NCBI GenBank assembly: GCA_958450365.1 | Contig: CAUEEP010000023.1 | Coordinates: 1 to 64,000 of the forward strand | DNA length: 64,000 nt | Origin: Mesorhabditis belari | Taxonomy: Eukaryota > Nematoda > Chromadorea > Rhabditida > Rhabditidae | Direction of reading: 5' to 3' | Part shown: in pieces, positions 46,001 to 56,349 of the stretch | Numbering within the stretch: position 1 is the stretch's first letter | How the letters are laid out: each line of letters opens with the position of its first letter | Position numbers and translations under genes: made by a program | The notes under the pieces: model-generated | Seen by the model: the letters and a program-made list of their open reading frames with translations, nothing else | Told to the model about the DNA's origin: nothing | The model's database searches: none

Positions 46001-48346
46001 AGGGATATTGCACGAATCCGAAAATCGAATCCAAAAGCATCGAGTTTGTGGCAGAGATTAGCAGAGATTAGCAAAAATGAGATCATTTCAGTCTCGTCGA
46101 TCAACAAAAAGTCGCGGTTTCAGCGGAATGCTTTCATGTGAGATCGTTTAGAAAGCGAATTCGAAAATATTGTAGCTCGAGTTTTGTCCCCTTCAAAATG
46201 GCACAAAAGATCGTTTTGGTTTTGTGGTGAAGGCGAGTCGAGCGCCGGTCGATCCGAAACTCGTCGAATGCAAGCTGACCCACATGTTGAGCACCGAGAA
46301 CCCGCAAGTTCTCCTCAACGTCAGAAATATCTACTTCCAAGAGGGTTCGTTTATTTCTTTGTCTTTTGGTACTTGTGTTCTAGTGGGCTAAGGCTTGGAC
46401 TTAGTGCGAAGGCTAGCGGCTAGCGCCTCGCACTAAGTCAGTTCCCGAAGCCAAGGGATTAGGCTTAGGCTTAGTTAAAGTTAAATTAACAATTAACTTT
46501 TTGTAAATAGGCCCAGATGACTGTCATTGTGATAATTCTTAAAGAAAATTCAGCGATTTGTCCGGAAAATATTTTAACTTGATGAGCGTCTTTAAAATGT
46601 AAGCAGAGATGTTTCTAATGCAAATTTTGCGCCCACCAAATGTCCAAACACTTTTTTGAAATCATATTTAAAAAGTGACTGGTACGAAGCCAATTTGTGT
46701 GGAGAGGAAATGTGGAAATGCTTCGAGTTGTCCGATCATCATTGATCTTTCATTTGCTTGTTACATTGAGGATGAGGTAGCAGAAAAGTGCCACTCTTAT
46801 TTGTTTTTCTTTGTAGAACCATTGCATCAACTCATCCCCATACACAATCAACGGTGAACGTCCAGAAATCAAGGATTGGGAGATTCGGTGACAAATCTTT
46901 CTCTTGATTTAACTCTTTCTTTCAGGTACACATCTCGACGTGTATATTTTCTGCTACAGGCTCGCCTCGTCAAAGAAAGCCGCGTCTATTTGAGTTCGGA
47001 TGCCGATTTTTCGAGCCCTTTGTATGGGGGCTACTCATTCCGATTGCCCAACACAACGCTCGGTTTGTTTACTCAACAGGGTTTACAGAGAAGAATTTTT
47101 GTCCTCCATTCTAAAAGGCACTGCTACCGTAACCCGTGCGATTTTAGTGAAAAATTATGGCCAGTTTGAACAGGATCAAAGTTATAAAAAACTACGAAAT
47201 TTCGGTTGTGATCGAATTGGACCGAATGCTCATGTCTAGTGATTTCCCCTTCCTTTCAGATGAGACGAATTTCTTCTTCTTCCCCGTCAACGATTTCCTT
47301 CACATGCGTGAATTCGGCTTTAGATTCGCCGAGTCGCCACGCGGGACGTGGTTTTCGATGGTTTTAGTATTCGAGGATAGCCTGCAACTGAGAAAATTTC
47401 GCGGAGTAAGCAGATTTAACGTTTAGTTCCTCTGGAGAACGCTGGAGATTTGACGGAAAAAGCCAAGCTATGGTCTTAAGTTATTTATCGCTTTCCACGA
47501 TATGCAAGTAGTGTTAGCAAAACATTGAACGATGATCATAAAGAGTACTGGAGCAATGACCTCCCGTTTACTGCAGACATTTTCTGGTTTTCAACAAAAG
47601 CCCGGAGAAACTGTCTTTTAGGATCACGGGAATCGCTCGTGCGAGTATCAAATAGTGCACGGGCCACCCAGTAACTTCCTTGGCCATCCCGAGCTTCTAT
47701 TGAACACGTATCGGTAAGTTTTTCAATTTTTCGGCTAAAGTCTCAAACAGAGTGTTCTCCTCAAAAGACACCTAATCTCTAGAACAATAGTAATCAAAGA
47801 ATTAGTTTTAATTGAAGCGCTGGCTGACTGAGTATTGTGATTCCTCATCGATTGATACTAAAATTGAGCTGTTTGGACCATTGAGAATTAGAGGAAGAGG
47901 TTTTTAGCCGATGTAGAAAAGAGCACCCAAATTTCCATGAGTCTTTAGTGATACCGATGTCTTTCAAGAGCAATCTCTCACATCTCTATCCTACAGTATC
48001 TACATACCACCTGGATGTGCTCCAAGTGTTGCCCTCAGAACCTATCCCTGTAAATTTTGACGGTACTTTGCTTGTTTCATTTCTTTCTCGTACAGCAAGC
48101 AACGATCTGACACTTCGTAATTGTGGTGGGACGGTGTTTTTCGCGGCTCTCGACGATATCCCGTTGAACCAAATAGAAGCTGCCTATTTTTGCGGTCAAG
48201 TCTATTCTTTTTATCTTTCTTTTCTTTACCTGTAGACATTTGCACTTAACCGAGTCCCGCCCCAGATTCGGATCGGAGTCGGAAAATTTGTGCCGGTTCG
48301 ATTTGGTAGTAAACTTTACAAGGCATCTGGTAGCAAGATTGTGTGA
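43050..48346 (+). CDS. Secreted protein gene with related internal segments, copy 3
   Basis: Starts at ATG 43050 with a signal peptide (MPIFSLFFLFYITATHS). Exon 1 is 43050-43175 (donor after DKWK). The last exon ends at 48346 (FGSKLYKASGSKIV-stop) after an acceptor near 48235. In between are open segments, including VNGCVDCDFLVDFSFRVC, DPYPFTINGKPPL, SCSYRLNGEKSLIVRAVS, ARLVKESRVYLSSDADF, PYTINGERPEIKDWEI and EISVVIELDRMLM. The PxTINGxxP motif and alternating beta-like segments recur, suggesting tandem copies of one extracellular domain. No known family was recognised. The first half is interrupted by a mariner-derived element (43818-44353) and a MITE (45642-45873), which would have to be intronic for the gene to work. 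It is the reverse-complement partner of 1-5249. Confidence 0.5.
43818..44353. mobile_element. Mariner-derived non-autonomous element, copy in secreted gene 3
   Basis: TTAGGTTGGCCCAGTC at the left and GAGTCCAACCTAA at the right, flanked by TA. Same element, same site and opposite orientation as 3944-4480. Confidence 0.75.
45642..45873. mobile_element. MITE with GGTCTAGA termini, copy 3
   Basis: Left end TTTTAGTCCAGATGTCTATA, right end TATAGACGTCTAGACCAAAA. Interior is similar to 38335-38596. Confidence 0.65.
46388..46480. repeat. Interstitial telomere-type repeat with hairpin, copy 3
   Basis: The hairpin CTTAGTGCGAAGGCTAGC / GCTAGCGCCTCGCACTAAG is followed by TTAGGCTTAGGCTTAG. Inverted partner of 1955-2115. 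Confidence 0.65.
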
Positions 48347-48419
48347 AAGCCATCAAACTTATTGTATTAAATTTTGAAGATAAGATAATAAGTTAATTTT
48401 TATTGTAATTGTAGTAGAC

Positions 48420-48990
48420 AGATGAAACTTGATAACAAAAGTTGCACATGGCTTAATCACAATGCACCCACTGAGTGCTCAACAAACATCATGTTGTTTT
48501 TCCTTTTCGATTAATAGGGAACATATTCTGTTTGTTTTCAGATTCTTTCCCCGTCAACATATCGTTTCAAACAAACTCTATTGGATTCGGTCAAATCTCG
48601 GTTCAATATCGGAAGAATTTCGGCGACGATTGGATAGATAGCGAGTTGGCTTCTTTAAAATAACAACTTATTTTTTGAATTTGATTCAATTCTCTTTTAG
48701 CGTCAACACGACACTTTCGAATGTGCGAGCGGTTCAGGTAAAAGGGAAAAGAGTGAGAAAATTGATTGTGAAATACTTCAGCTTCAATGTACCATTGTGT
48801 CCAAATGGGAGAAATACAAGAGATGTTTCGCGAAGATTCATTTTGTCCGTTCTTTCGACAATGGATTCGACGATCGATCACCGGTAACCCAAGATCCATC
48901 AAATCAAGCTGAGAGCTGCGCCAATCCCATCTCTTTTTTTACATTTACTCTTTCACTAGACATCTTTTTCTTTCTCAACACTAGCCGGTA
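48420..48990 (+). CDS. Possible exons of a further secreted-gene relative
   Basis: Just downstream of the secreted gene are open segments with splice-like borders: DSFPVNISFQTNSIGFGQIS (about 48541-48663, ending in a stop), VNTTLSNVRAVQ with a donor at about 48737, and LQCTIVSKWEKYKRCF with DNGFDDRSP. The first resembles EPIPVNFDGTLLVSF in the neighbouring gene. No full model. Confidence 0.3.
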
Positions 48991-49181
48991 GCTTTTTTCA
49001 ATTTTTCAACTCAAAACGTTTGATCGTTTGTAGGCTGTAAGCCCTAGTGATTCATATTTCCTTATTGATAACACGTCGCTTTCTTTCCCATTCTATTTAA
49101 CTTTTATGGATACGTGACTACTGTGATACCCATTCATGAAATTAGTTAGTCTGTCTTTGCAAACTAAATAGTTGAAATAAG

Positions 49182-50571
49182 TACCGTAAATACTGTAATT
49201 GGACACCACCCCTCTAATGGTACCCCTCCCCCCCCTCCCCCGCCCCTCTAATAATACCCCACCCCTCTAATAGTGCCCCACCCCTCTAATAGTGCCCCAC
49301 CCCTCTAATAGTGCCCCACCCCTCTAATAGTAGCCCACCTAACGCGTAATTACAAACAACGCTTTTAAAGCGGAAAATTTTCATGTATTTTCAGAAATCG
49401 TTTGTATTTTTAATTTTATTCATAAATTTGTTGTTTTTAAATTTGGGGTGGCTACTTTGCGCCAAATTTTTTGCGCAGCTCGCCATAACTTTCTTCTAAG
49501 TGGGCCAATCTTTATGATTGTAGATCTCAACAAGTGCAACAAAGTAACACCAAAATCATAAAGATTGGCCCACTTAGAAGACTTGAACCACTTAGAAGCC
49601 ACTTGAACTCGGAGGGGATTGATATCGGTTTGGCTGAATGGATCGTCGAGCTGAGAAGAAACGAGTGACACGCCAGATTATCTGGAATGAAGCGGCTAAT
49701 CGATTCGAAAAAGGTGAAATTTCTTTCAAAAAAGTCATGGCTGGATGGAGTCGCTCTTGAGGCGCCACCAACTTTCTTTGAGGGCACCAACGACAACTTG
49801 TCAAAAGCTGCCGAGCGAATTTGAGAAGGCCATCGTCAAGCACATTCTGAGGCTGAACAAGACAAGCACATTGTTGCTTGCGATGAGACGGCGGTTTGGC
49901 TGGATGCTTCGACGAGCAAGTGCATCGAAGCGGTTGGAGCCAAAGAAGTTGGTGTCCTCACCCGCGGCTACGACAAGATGAATATATCCGTGATGCTCTG
50001 ATGGGAAAAAGTTGCGCCCTTTTGTCGTGGTGCATCGGAAAACGATGAACGAAAAAATCGAGACAAAGCTCCAATCAAAGTCATTGCTCTGTTGGAAAGA
50101 GAAGAAACGCAAGTGCTTCGATAATGAGATCACGGCGGAATACTTGTAACGCTCTTTCGGTGGACTGATCTTTAATCTATTGTACTTACAGGCGATGAGA
50201 AATGCTTGGACAGAGGCAGAAATCGAGGATCTCTTGGAACCGCTCGCATCGACGGGATTTCAAGGGCATCGAGGAATTGATGAGCAAGAAAATGATGAAT
50301 TCATTGATTCACATGTTTCTATTGATTTAGCTTGTGAGTTGGTTTTGTTTCGTTTTGCTGTTCAATTTTCAAATGGTCAAAACCAATAAAAACTAAAGTA
50401 AAAGTTGGTTTTTGAACAAATTATTTAAATGTATCCTGATTTGGTAACTTGAATAGTGGTGTAAAATAGTAACCCACCCTCTAATAGTGCCCCACCCTCT
50501 AATAGTACCCCACCCTAGAGGGGGAGGGAAAAAATAGTACCCCATGGGGTCCAATTACAGTATTTACGGTA
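49182..50571 (+). mobile_element. Pogo-like DNA transposon relic with CCCC-rich minisatellites
   Basis: Exact terminal inverted repeats of 22-23 bp (TACCGTAAATACTGTAATTG at the left, complement at the right) enclose 1390 bp. Inside, the forward frame gives CDETAVWLDAS and KEVGVLTRGYDK, matching the first block of the DDE_1 (pogo/Tigger/jerky) transposases, but stops and frameshifts break it up. Both ends carry CCCCTCTAATAGTGCCCCAC-type tandem units (49206-49335 and about 50464-50518). Confidence 0.7.
49206..49335. repeat. Minisatellite of ~19-bp CCCCTCTAATAGTGCCCCAC units
   Basis: At least five near-identical tandem copies next to the left terminal repeat of the pogo-like element. Two or three further copies sit at its right end. 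Confidence 0.85.
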
Positions 50572-51124
50572 ACTTGTTCGAATGATGAGAATAAACACTT
50601 TTTGCAAACGATTGACTTATGAACTTATGAAAAAACTCTCAAACAAAAACGTTTTCTAAAACTAAACTCAACTTTTTGCTCATTTTCCTGTCTTTATCAC
50701 AAAGTTTTTGTATTCTTCTACAGCTTTATTGATCCAACGATAAACATTTCAAAAAGAGGCACTATAACACGTCTCACAAACATGGAATTGAACATTTACA
50801 TTCAACAAAAATCCTATCTGATTCGATTTGATTCATTTCCGATTCGAAACCATGCCTTGAACAGCCTCACGTGCGGTTGCACGCTACTAACAAAACTCAA
50901 GATATCTAAAAACTAAGAGTGGCCTCGTGCGCTGAAAAGATCATCTTCTCGCCGATATTTGATTGCAACTGCAACGAAAGGATTTTCCTTAATTAAATTG
51001 GCTTCAAAAAATAGATTTTCCGGACCAGATCAGGGTCAGACTCAGCCTCCTTGAATCAGGCCGAAACATTATGATGGCCTTGATCGAATTCAGGTCATGT
51101 TATTGCATTCTAGTGGTAAATTTT
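50572..51124. other. No feature recognised
   Basis: AT-rich sequence without a convincing exon or match to other parts of the window. Confidence 0.35.
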
Positions 51125-51447
51125 GCACTAATTCGATCTTGGAATCGAACCGGGGATAGCTCAGTCGATCAGCCGACTAGGACACGGACGGCACATCGGG
51201 TACAAAGATATTTTGGTGAAAATCAAAAAATTCGAGTCCTAATAATTCTAGTGTGATATCCAGATAGAAGCAAAAACGAAATTTAAGTCAGATTGTTCTT
51301 GCCAATTTTTCGGAATAATCGCGAACTCTTTGCAGAACTAATTTATAGGCTGCTTAGAGTTATTTTATTTTAATCTCGTTTTTCTTCTATCTGGATATCA
51401 CACTAGAATTATTAGGACTCGGACTTTTGATTTTCACCAAATGATTT
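51125..51447. mobile_element. tRNA-like, SINE-like element with inverted ends
   Basis: GGGGATAGCTCAGTCGATCA at about 51155 looks like a tRNA 5' end with a Pol III A box. AATTCGAGTCCTAAT about 75 bp on resembles a B box, but no good tRNA fold is apparent. The segment 51212-51276 (ending ATATCCAGATAGAAG) is repeated as its reverse complement at 51381-51445, giving a hairpin about 235 bp long. A tRNA-derived SINE relic or foldback is likely. Confidence 0.4.
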
Positions 51448-51821
51448 TTTTGCTGTTTCGTGTACTCTACTGGATCAGTTTCGTATATTCTTGGCTTCCA
51501 GTTTGGTAAAGAGTCAGCTCACGAGCCAGACCTAAGCCTTGGTTAAGTTTCTGAGCTCAAGTTATAGGAAGCAAGAGCTACTGGATCCCTGTTTCATTTC
51601 CGCAATACAATTTAAACTTTATTTTCATGTAATTGATAAGTTCATTTTTTTTCTTGTGTCTATAAACCGACAAGTAGCACAAATTCTGCTTCTCGAGGTC
51701 GAGGAAGAGGAAGAGGAAGAGGAAGAGGACGACCTCCTCGGACTCTCCACCTCCACCACTGCCAGCATCAATCCAGGGTTGTCAATCCAACAAGGTTGTC
51801 ACCTGAGCGGTTGGAAGAGCC

Positions 51822-51856
51822 TGTTGTCATCTTGGGGGGAGGTCTTATGCGCTATT
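51822..51856. repeat. Single arm of the foldback element
   Basis: GTCATCTTGGGGGGAGGTCT followed by TATGCGCTAT matches the right arm of the 5.9-6.2 kb hairpin, with unrelated flanks. Confidence 0.65.
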
Positions 51857-51936
51857 TAATAGAAATAGAAAAGACATACCGTGCGTTGCGTACAGCTTGA
51901 TGTTCTTGGTGACGTGATATATATCAGACCTGATTT

Positions 51937-52045
51937 TCTGATACCTTATCCTCAATGTAATAAGCAAACGAAATATCAATGATGATCGGACAATTCGAAG
52001 CATTTGCACATTTCCTCTCCACACAAATTGGCTTCACACCTCACT
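51937..52045 (-). pseudogene. Small fragment of the secreted protein gene
   Basis: About 110 bp (ATACCTTATCCTCAATGTAA through CACAAATTGGCTTCACACC) match 1650-1750 and 37525-37625, i.e. one exon/intron border of the secreted gene. Confidence 0.65.
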
Positions 52046-52084
52046 TTTTGTGAGTATCAAAAAACGTTTCATTGTGGCGACTCT

Positions 52085-52280
52085 GAAGTTGACAAATCTT
52101 CTCTTCACCGAGCGTTGTGTCATTTATGTGAATGGAGGACTGGCTTATTTGATGAATTCGATCCTCATTTATGCAATTCTCTTTCACAGTCGTAAAGATA
52201 TGGGTAATTATCGCTAGTTGATGCTATCTTTTGCCGTTTTTGATCTCTTCTATCCCACAGTTCATTTAGTTGCGATGCCG
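52085..52280 (+). pseudogene. Str-like chemoreceptor N-terminal fragment with in-frame stop
   Basis: Encodes VIYVNGGLAYLMNSILIYAI then SRKDMGNYR, a TAG stop, and LMLSFAVFDLFYPTVHLVA up to a GTAAAA donor at 52280. The first two membrane segments and the GNYR-x-LM motif are typical of Str/Srj receptors. No further exons were found nearby. Confidence 0.55.
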
Positions 52281-52938
52281 GTAAAAGAACCCTCTTTTGA
52301 AACTGATATCCGGTTTGAACATTGAAGCTTTTCATAAATCATTTAGTTAAACAAGCAATCAATAAACAATAAAGTTAATTAAAAAGATTTTGTTTTTGAC
52401 AAGCTGAATGTGAAAATTTTAGAGGTTGCTGTGACCTTTTTTGATTTATTTTTCAAAAAGAACACTTGCATATCTTGTAAACAATACAAAACACAGTTCT
52501 TCTTAAAAATTGATCTCTTGAGATTGCAAACTTTTGCGATGCATCATTGCCCAATGCTCGTAAATCGCTCGAATCAAATGATAGCCATGCATCGTTGAGC
52601 GCGGATGAAAGAAGGAAGTAGCAGATCGGTGACACTCAACTGGAAGCAGCAAAGCAAACAGAACAGCAACAATTTCACTACAACTTTTCTCAAACGATTT
52701 GGCTATCAGTAAGATCAGTTAGTGCAAAAGGAGAAACGAAATCGACTGAGTCACTTGAAAATTTCTTGTAAATCTCAAGTTATTCAGTTGATTATGTTTT
52801 TTATCAAGCAGTTCAGAGTATCTTTTTCCCGATTTGACTTAGGTCAAGTACAGGATCCTCGATCATCAGGCTCTGCCCTTCAAAAACCTGTTACCCAATC
52901 AGGTCCAAGAACTTCGTCTTTTCATCTGGCTTTACTAA

Positions 52939-54926
52939 ATGAGACGACTCATTTTGACAGCTTTAGATTGGACTCGTCCGAAAGATCCACCAATGTCTCT
53001 AGGTAATCAAAGTATCATAATCTTAGCTTGAAATTCTAAAGATTTACAAAAAATACCGGAATAAACAAAGTACTAAAGATTTGAAACCAATACTGTAGCT
53101 CTTACTATATCATCTTCAAACCATAAAGCTTTGAAGAAAGTTTCACGTTCAAAAACCCAGAATCGTTTCAACATCTTATTCATCAGTTCTGAAAACAATT
53201 GTTTCTCTAGGTCATGCCTCAATCCTTGCAAATCTCCTCAAGAATGGGGTGAATGTAATCGAGAAATCGTGGAATGTCAACAATGACACCTTCGATTCTG
53301 ATCAAGTTGTCGATTTTGCTTTCAAATTCTCCGATTCCCACACCGATTTTGGAATTGGAGCGTTTGTGTGGAATGAACGATATGTACAGAAGATCATCAA
53401 AAAGTTAAAAGACAACAAGTTTCCAGGTACAAGTTTACAAGCAGCTAAGATTGTTCAGTTTTCCAGGAAACATTATCATTGGTGGTCCACAAATCAGCTA
53501 TTTGAAGTCAAATCTCGAGAAACATTATCAAGAAGCTGATATTTTCATTCGAGGATATGCAGAGAATTGTCTACTCGAATATCTTCAATCAAAAGAGAAA
53601 TATCCGAAAATTGCTGGACTTCACTTTGCTGGACTTCACTTTGCTGGACAAGCAGATGGTGAGTATATGAAGAGTTTTTACAGAAGCTTGCTTACGATTA
53701 GTTTCCTTTTCATTCATCACCCTTTTCTAGACAATCGAGTTGCCCGTGCTGGTTTGGAATCCCTTCCTTCCCCAATCCTTTCCGGTCTAATCCCTCCACA
53801 ACATTTCATGGGAAACACAAAGGGGATGTCCATTTCGATGCTCTTTTTGTCAACATCGAGAAACGGATCTCGGGGGAGAAGCGTTGAGAAGAAGGAATTT
53901 TGAACAATTACGGTAAATGGCATCTATCATCCATGTTTAGTCATTTCCTTCAGTTTCTATTATAATCTCAACATTTCAGAGTCTTCAACGAGATCCAATG
54001 GCTGGCTGAGAATAAAATTGGTGATCTAGCGGTGGTGGATCCAACTTTCAATTCGGGAAAACAGCATGTCGGAATCATTTCGGGTAGAAAAGACCAAAGA
54101 CCAACAATCCTCTTCTAGAGCTAGCTGATCGTGGCTTCACCGGAAAGATCGCTCTCCAGATTCGCCCGGAAATGATCAAAACAGATTTCATGGAAGTAAT
54201 CGTGAAATTAAACCAGAAAGTGATCTCATTCCACATTCTAGAAATCTTAAATCTTTCAGGCAAAAGTTGTACTTGAATTCGGATTGCAAACAATTCACAA
54301 AAACGAAATGAAAGTGATCAATCGAATGAATCACATGGAAAAGGTTGAAAAAGCTGTACAACAATGTAAAGAGAATGGAATTGAGTTTGAGGTGAGGATT
54401 GATCGACGAAAGATTCCCATTTTCTTCAGATTTCAATCATTTACGGTCTTCCATCTCAAACATTGGAGAGTTTTCAAAAAACAATGGATTATTGTATGAA
54501 GTTGAAACCGAATACCCTTAATGCATTCCCTTTAATGCTTTTAAGAGGCACTGAACTTTATGAGAACAAAGAGAAATTTGGATTGGTGGAAGGTTAGTGG
54601 AAAATGATAAAAACAATAAATTGCTTTACACTTAAAGCAAGAAACGAGTAGATATCAAATTGTAAAACTCAAGGCTCAAGTTTTGTAAAACTTCTGAAGT
54701 TTTTGATAGCTTTTTCCTTCGAACTCAAGTTATTCAATCTTAATGTGAAGAAAAGGCTTTTAAATTTTGAACCCTTCTTTTTGTAGGCTTCGAAACTCCG
54801 CAAATCACGACAATCCGCCAACAAGACGGCATTCCCCATGTAATTTCAAGTCCTACATTCACTTTCGAAGAATGGAGGAAAATGGCTGATTTGGCTGATT
54901 TCATTGAGACCGATTACAATAAATAA
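52939..54926 (+). pseudogene. Radical SAM gene copy D with a 5-bp deletion before the cluster motif
   Basis: Same nine-exon layout as copy B: exon 1 52939-53002, exon 2 53211-53426, exon 3 53467-53658, exon 4 from 53731, final stop 54924-54926. Exon 4 lacks five bases compared with A and B (CATTTCATGGGAAACAC here, CATTTCATTCGATGGG there). This shifts the frame just ahead of the CxxxCxxC motif and would abolish the iron-sulfur site. Two GLHFA units precede QADG. Its upstream sequence is that of the 6.4-kb unit rather than the promoter region shared by A, B and C. Probably a recent pseudogene. Confidence 0.75.
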
Positions 54927-56349
54927 CAATCCCATTGTCTTTAAACAATTTCTCTTCCAATATTTTATGGCCCTACTTATAACTTTGAAAACTTTGTCGG
55001 TGTCGGTATCTTGTCTCGTTTTAAATAGGTACTCATCGATTACCCTGGCCGTTTTTATGCAAATTTTATCAAGCAGTATCAAAATAAGTGATAAACTTAA
55101 ACGTGGTTCTACTAAGAATGTTTTCTTTAGTTGATTATTTGCCATGGCGGAACCGCGCAATTCTAAGAGATTGTGGTACCTCTGCCTACTTCCCTTCCTA
55201 GTATCGCGCGGCTCCTCCAACTTTGCAGCTCCCGGTCAGAAAGTGTTTTTAATCGAGAGAGCATGCTTTAAACTATGTTATAAATAAAAAAATATTGCAA
55301 AGGTTCATTATCCGTATATTTGAAAAACGGCCAGTGTAATCGATAAGTACCTAAAATATGTTCAGCGTTGTTTTTGGTGAATGTGAATGTGATTTCGTGA
55401 GGTTCACGATTTACAAATGTATAATGAAATAAAATCAAACAGGTTACTTGAATACTTTTAAATTATAAAGAAAAGATGGGAAAGGTGGAATGATTTCGAG
55501 CAAGCGACTTCAAGAGTGCGAGTACAAGAAGATTTTCAGTAAAAGCGTTTCTTAGCAAACGCAATTTGTTAAACGCTAGTCAATTCTGTGCTCATCCAAG
55601 TGGTTCCTTCTCAAGCGTGGTTCAACTTGTTTGTAAATCGCTTTTGAATAGCCAAATCGATCTGCTTTCTGGGTAGAAGGACGAACGTAAAAAAGGATTT
55701 GAAGTCATCCGATCGTGCCATCAATTACAGCCGGAGACTTCCTTCTCCTTGAGTCAAGAAAATGAATGATGGAGATGTTGAAATTCAATGGGTTCTTTTG
55801 AGAGAAGTACGCATCGCTGGAGAGTGAGCACTCGACAATATTTTCAAATTTTGTTGTATCTAGTTTTCCAAAGAAGAAATCATTGTCTAACAACTCTTGC
55901 GCCCTAACACTTTAATAGCATGAGCCTCGAACCAAGCACTCCATTGCACTATGTTGCAATTGATTAATCGAAATATTGGATTCAGCTAGTGCAAAGTTCA
56001 GTAATGTATCATTTTCCTTATAATAATTACATTTTGCAATCTAAGCATTAACATTAACAAAGCTTTGTCTTTTGTATCTAAATCTTCGATACGCGCAATC
56101 ACATTAGCTTTGTGGAATTCGCGGCACGTTTCCGATTCTTTCCAATCCGCTGCATGCATAGTCTATTTAAAATTGGATTCATTTGCTTGGAAAATGACTT
56201 TTGTCTGGCTTTTTTTGAGAGCACATTTTAGGAAACGCATTAACCGAGAGAAACACATTATTCAGGAGTATTTGTGTTGCATTTCCCAAAAGAAACAGTT
56301 TATCGAGCATTCACGTAGCATCTCATTTATTTTATCGCCATGATTTTAC
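54927..56349. other. Duplicated region between radical SAM D and Srh 2, no gene
   Basis: Inverted copy of 8541-10090 with minor differences. The antisense 124-codon frame is retained here but is not supported as coding. Confidence 0.45.

Noticed and set aside
49206..49335. CRISPR-like array
   Set aside because: The units are continuous tandem repeats without unique spacers and lie inside a DNA transposon.
51668..51760. Acidic glutamate-rich frame (EVEEEEEEEEEDD)
   Set aside because: Derived from a GAGGAA microsatellite; no supporting exon structure.
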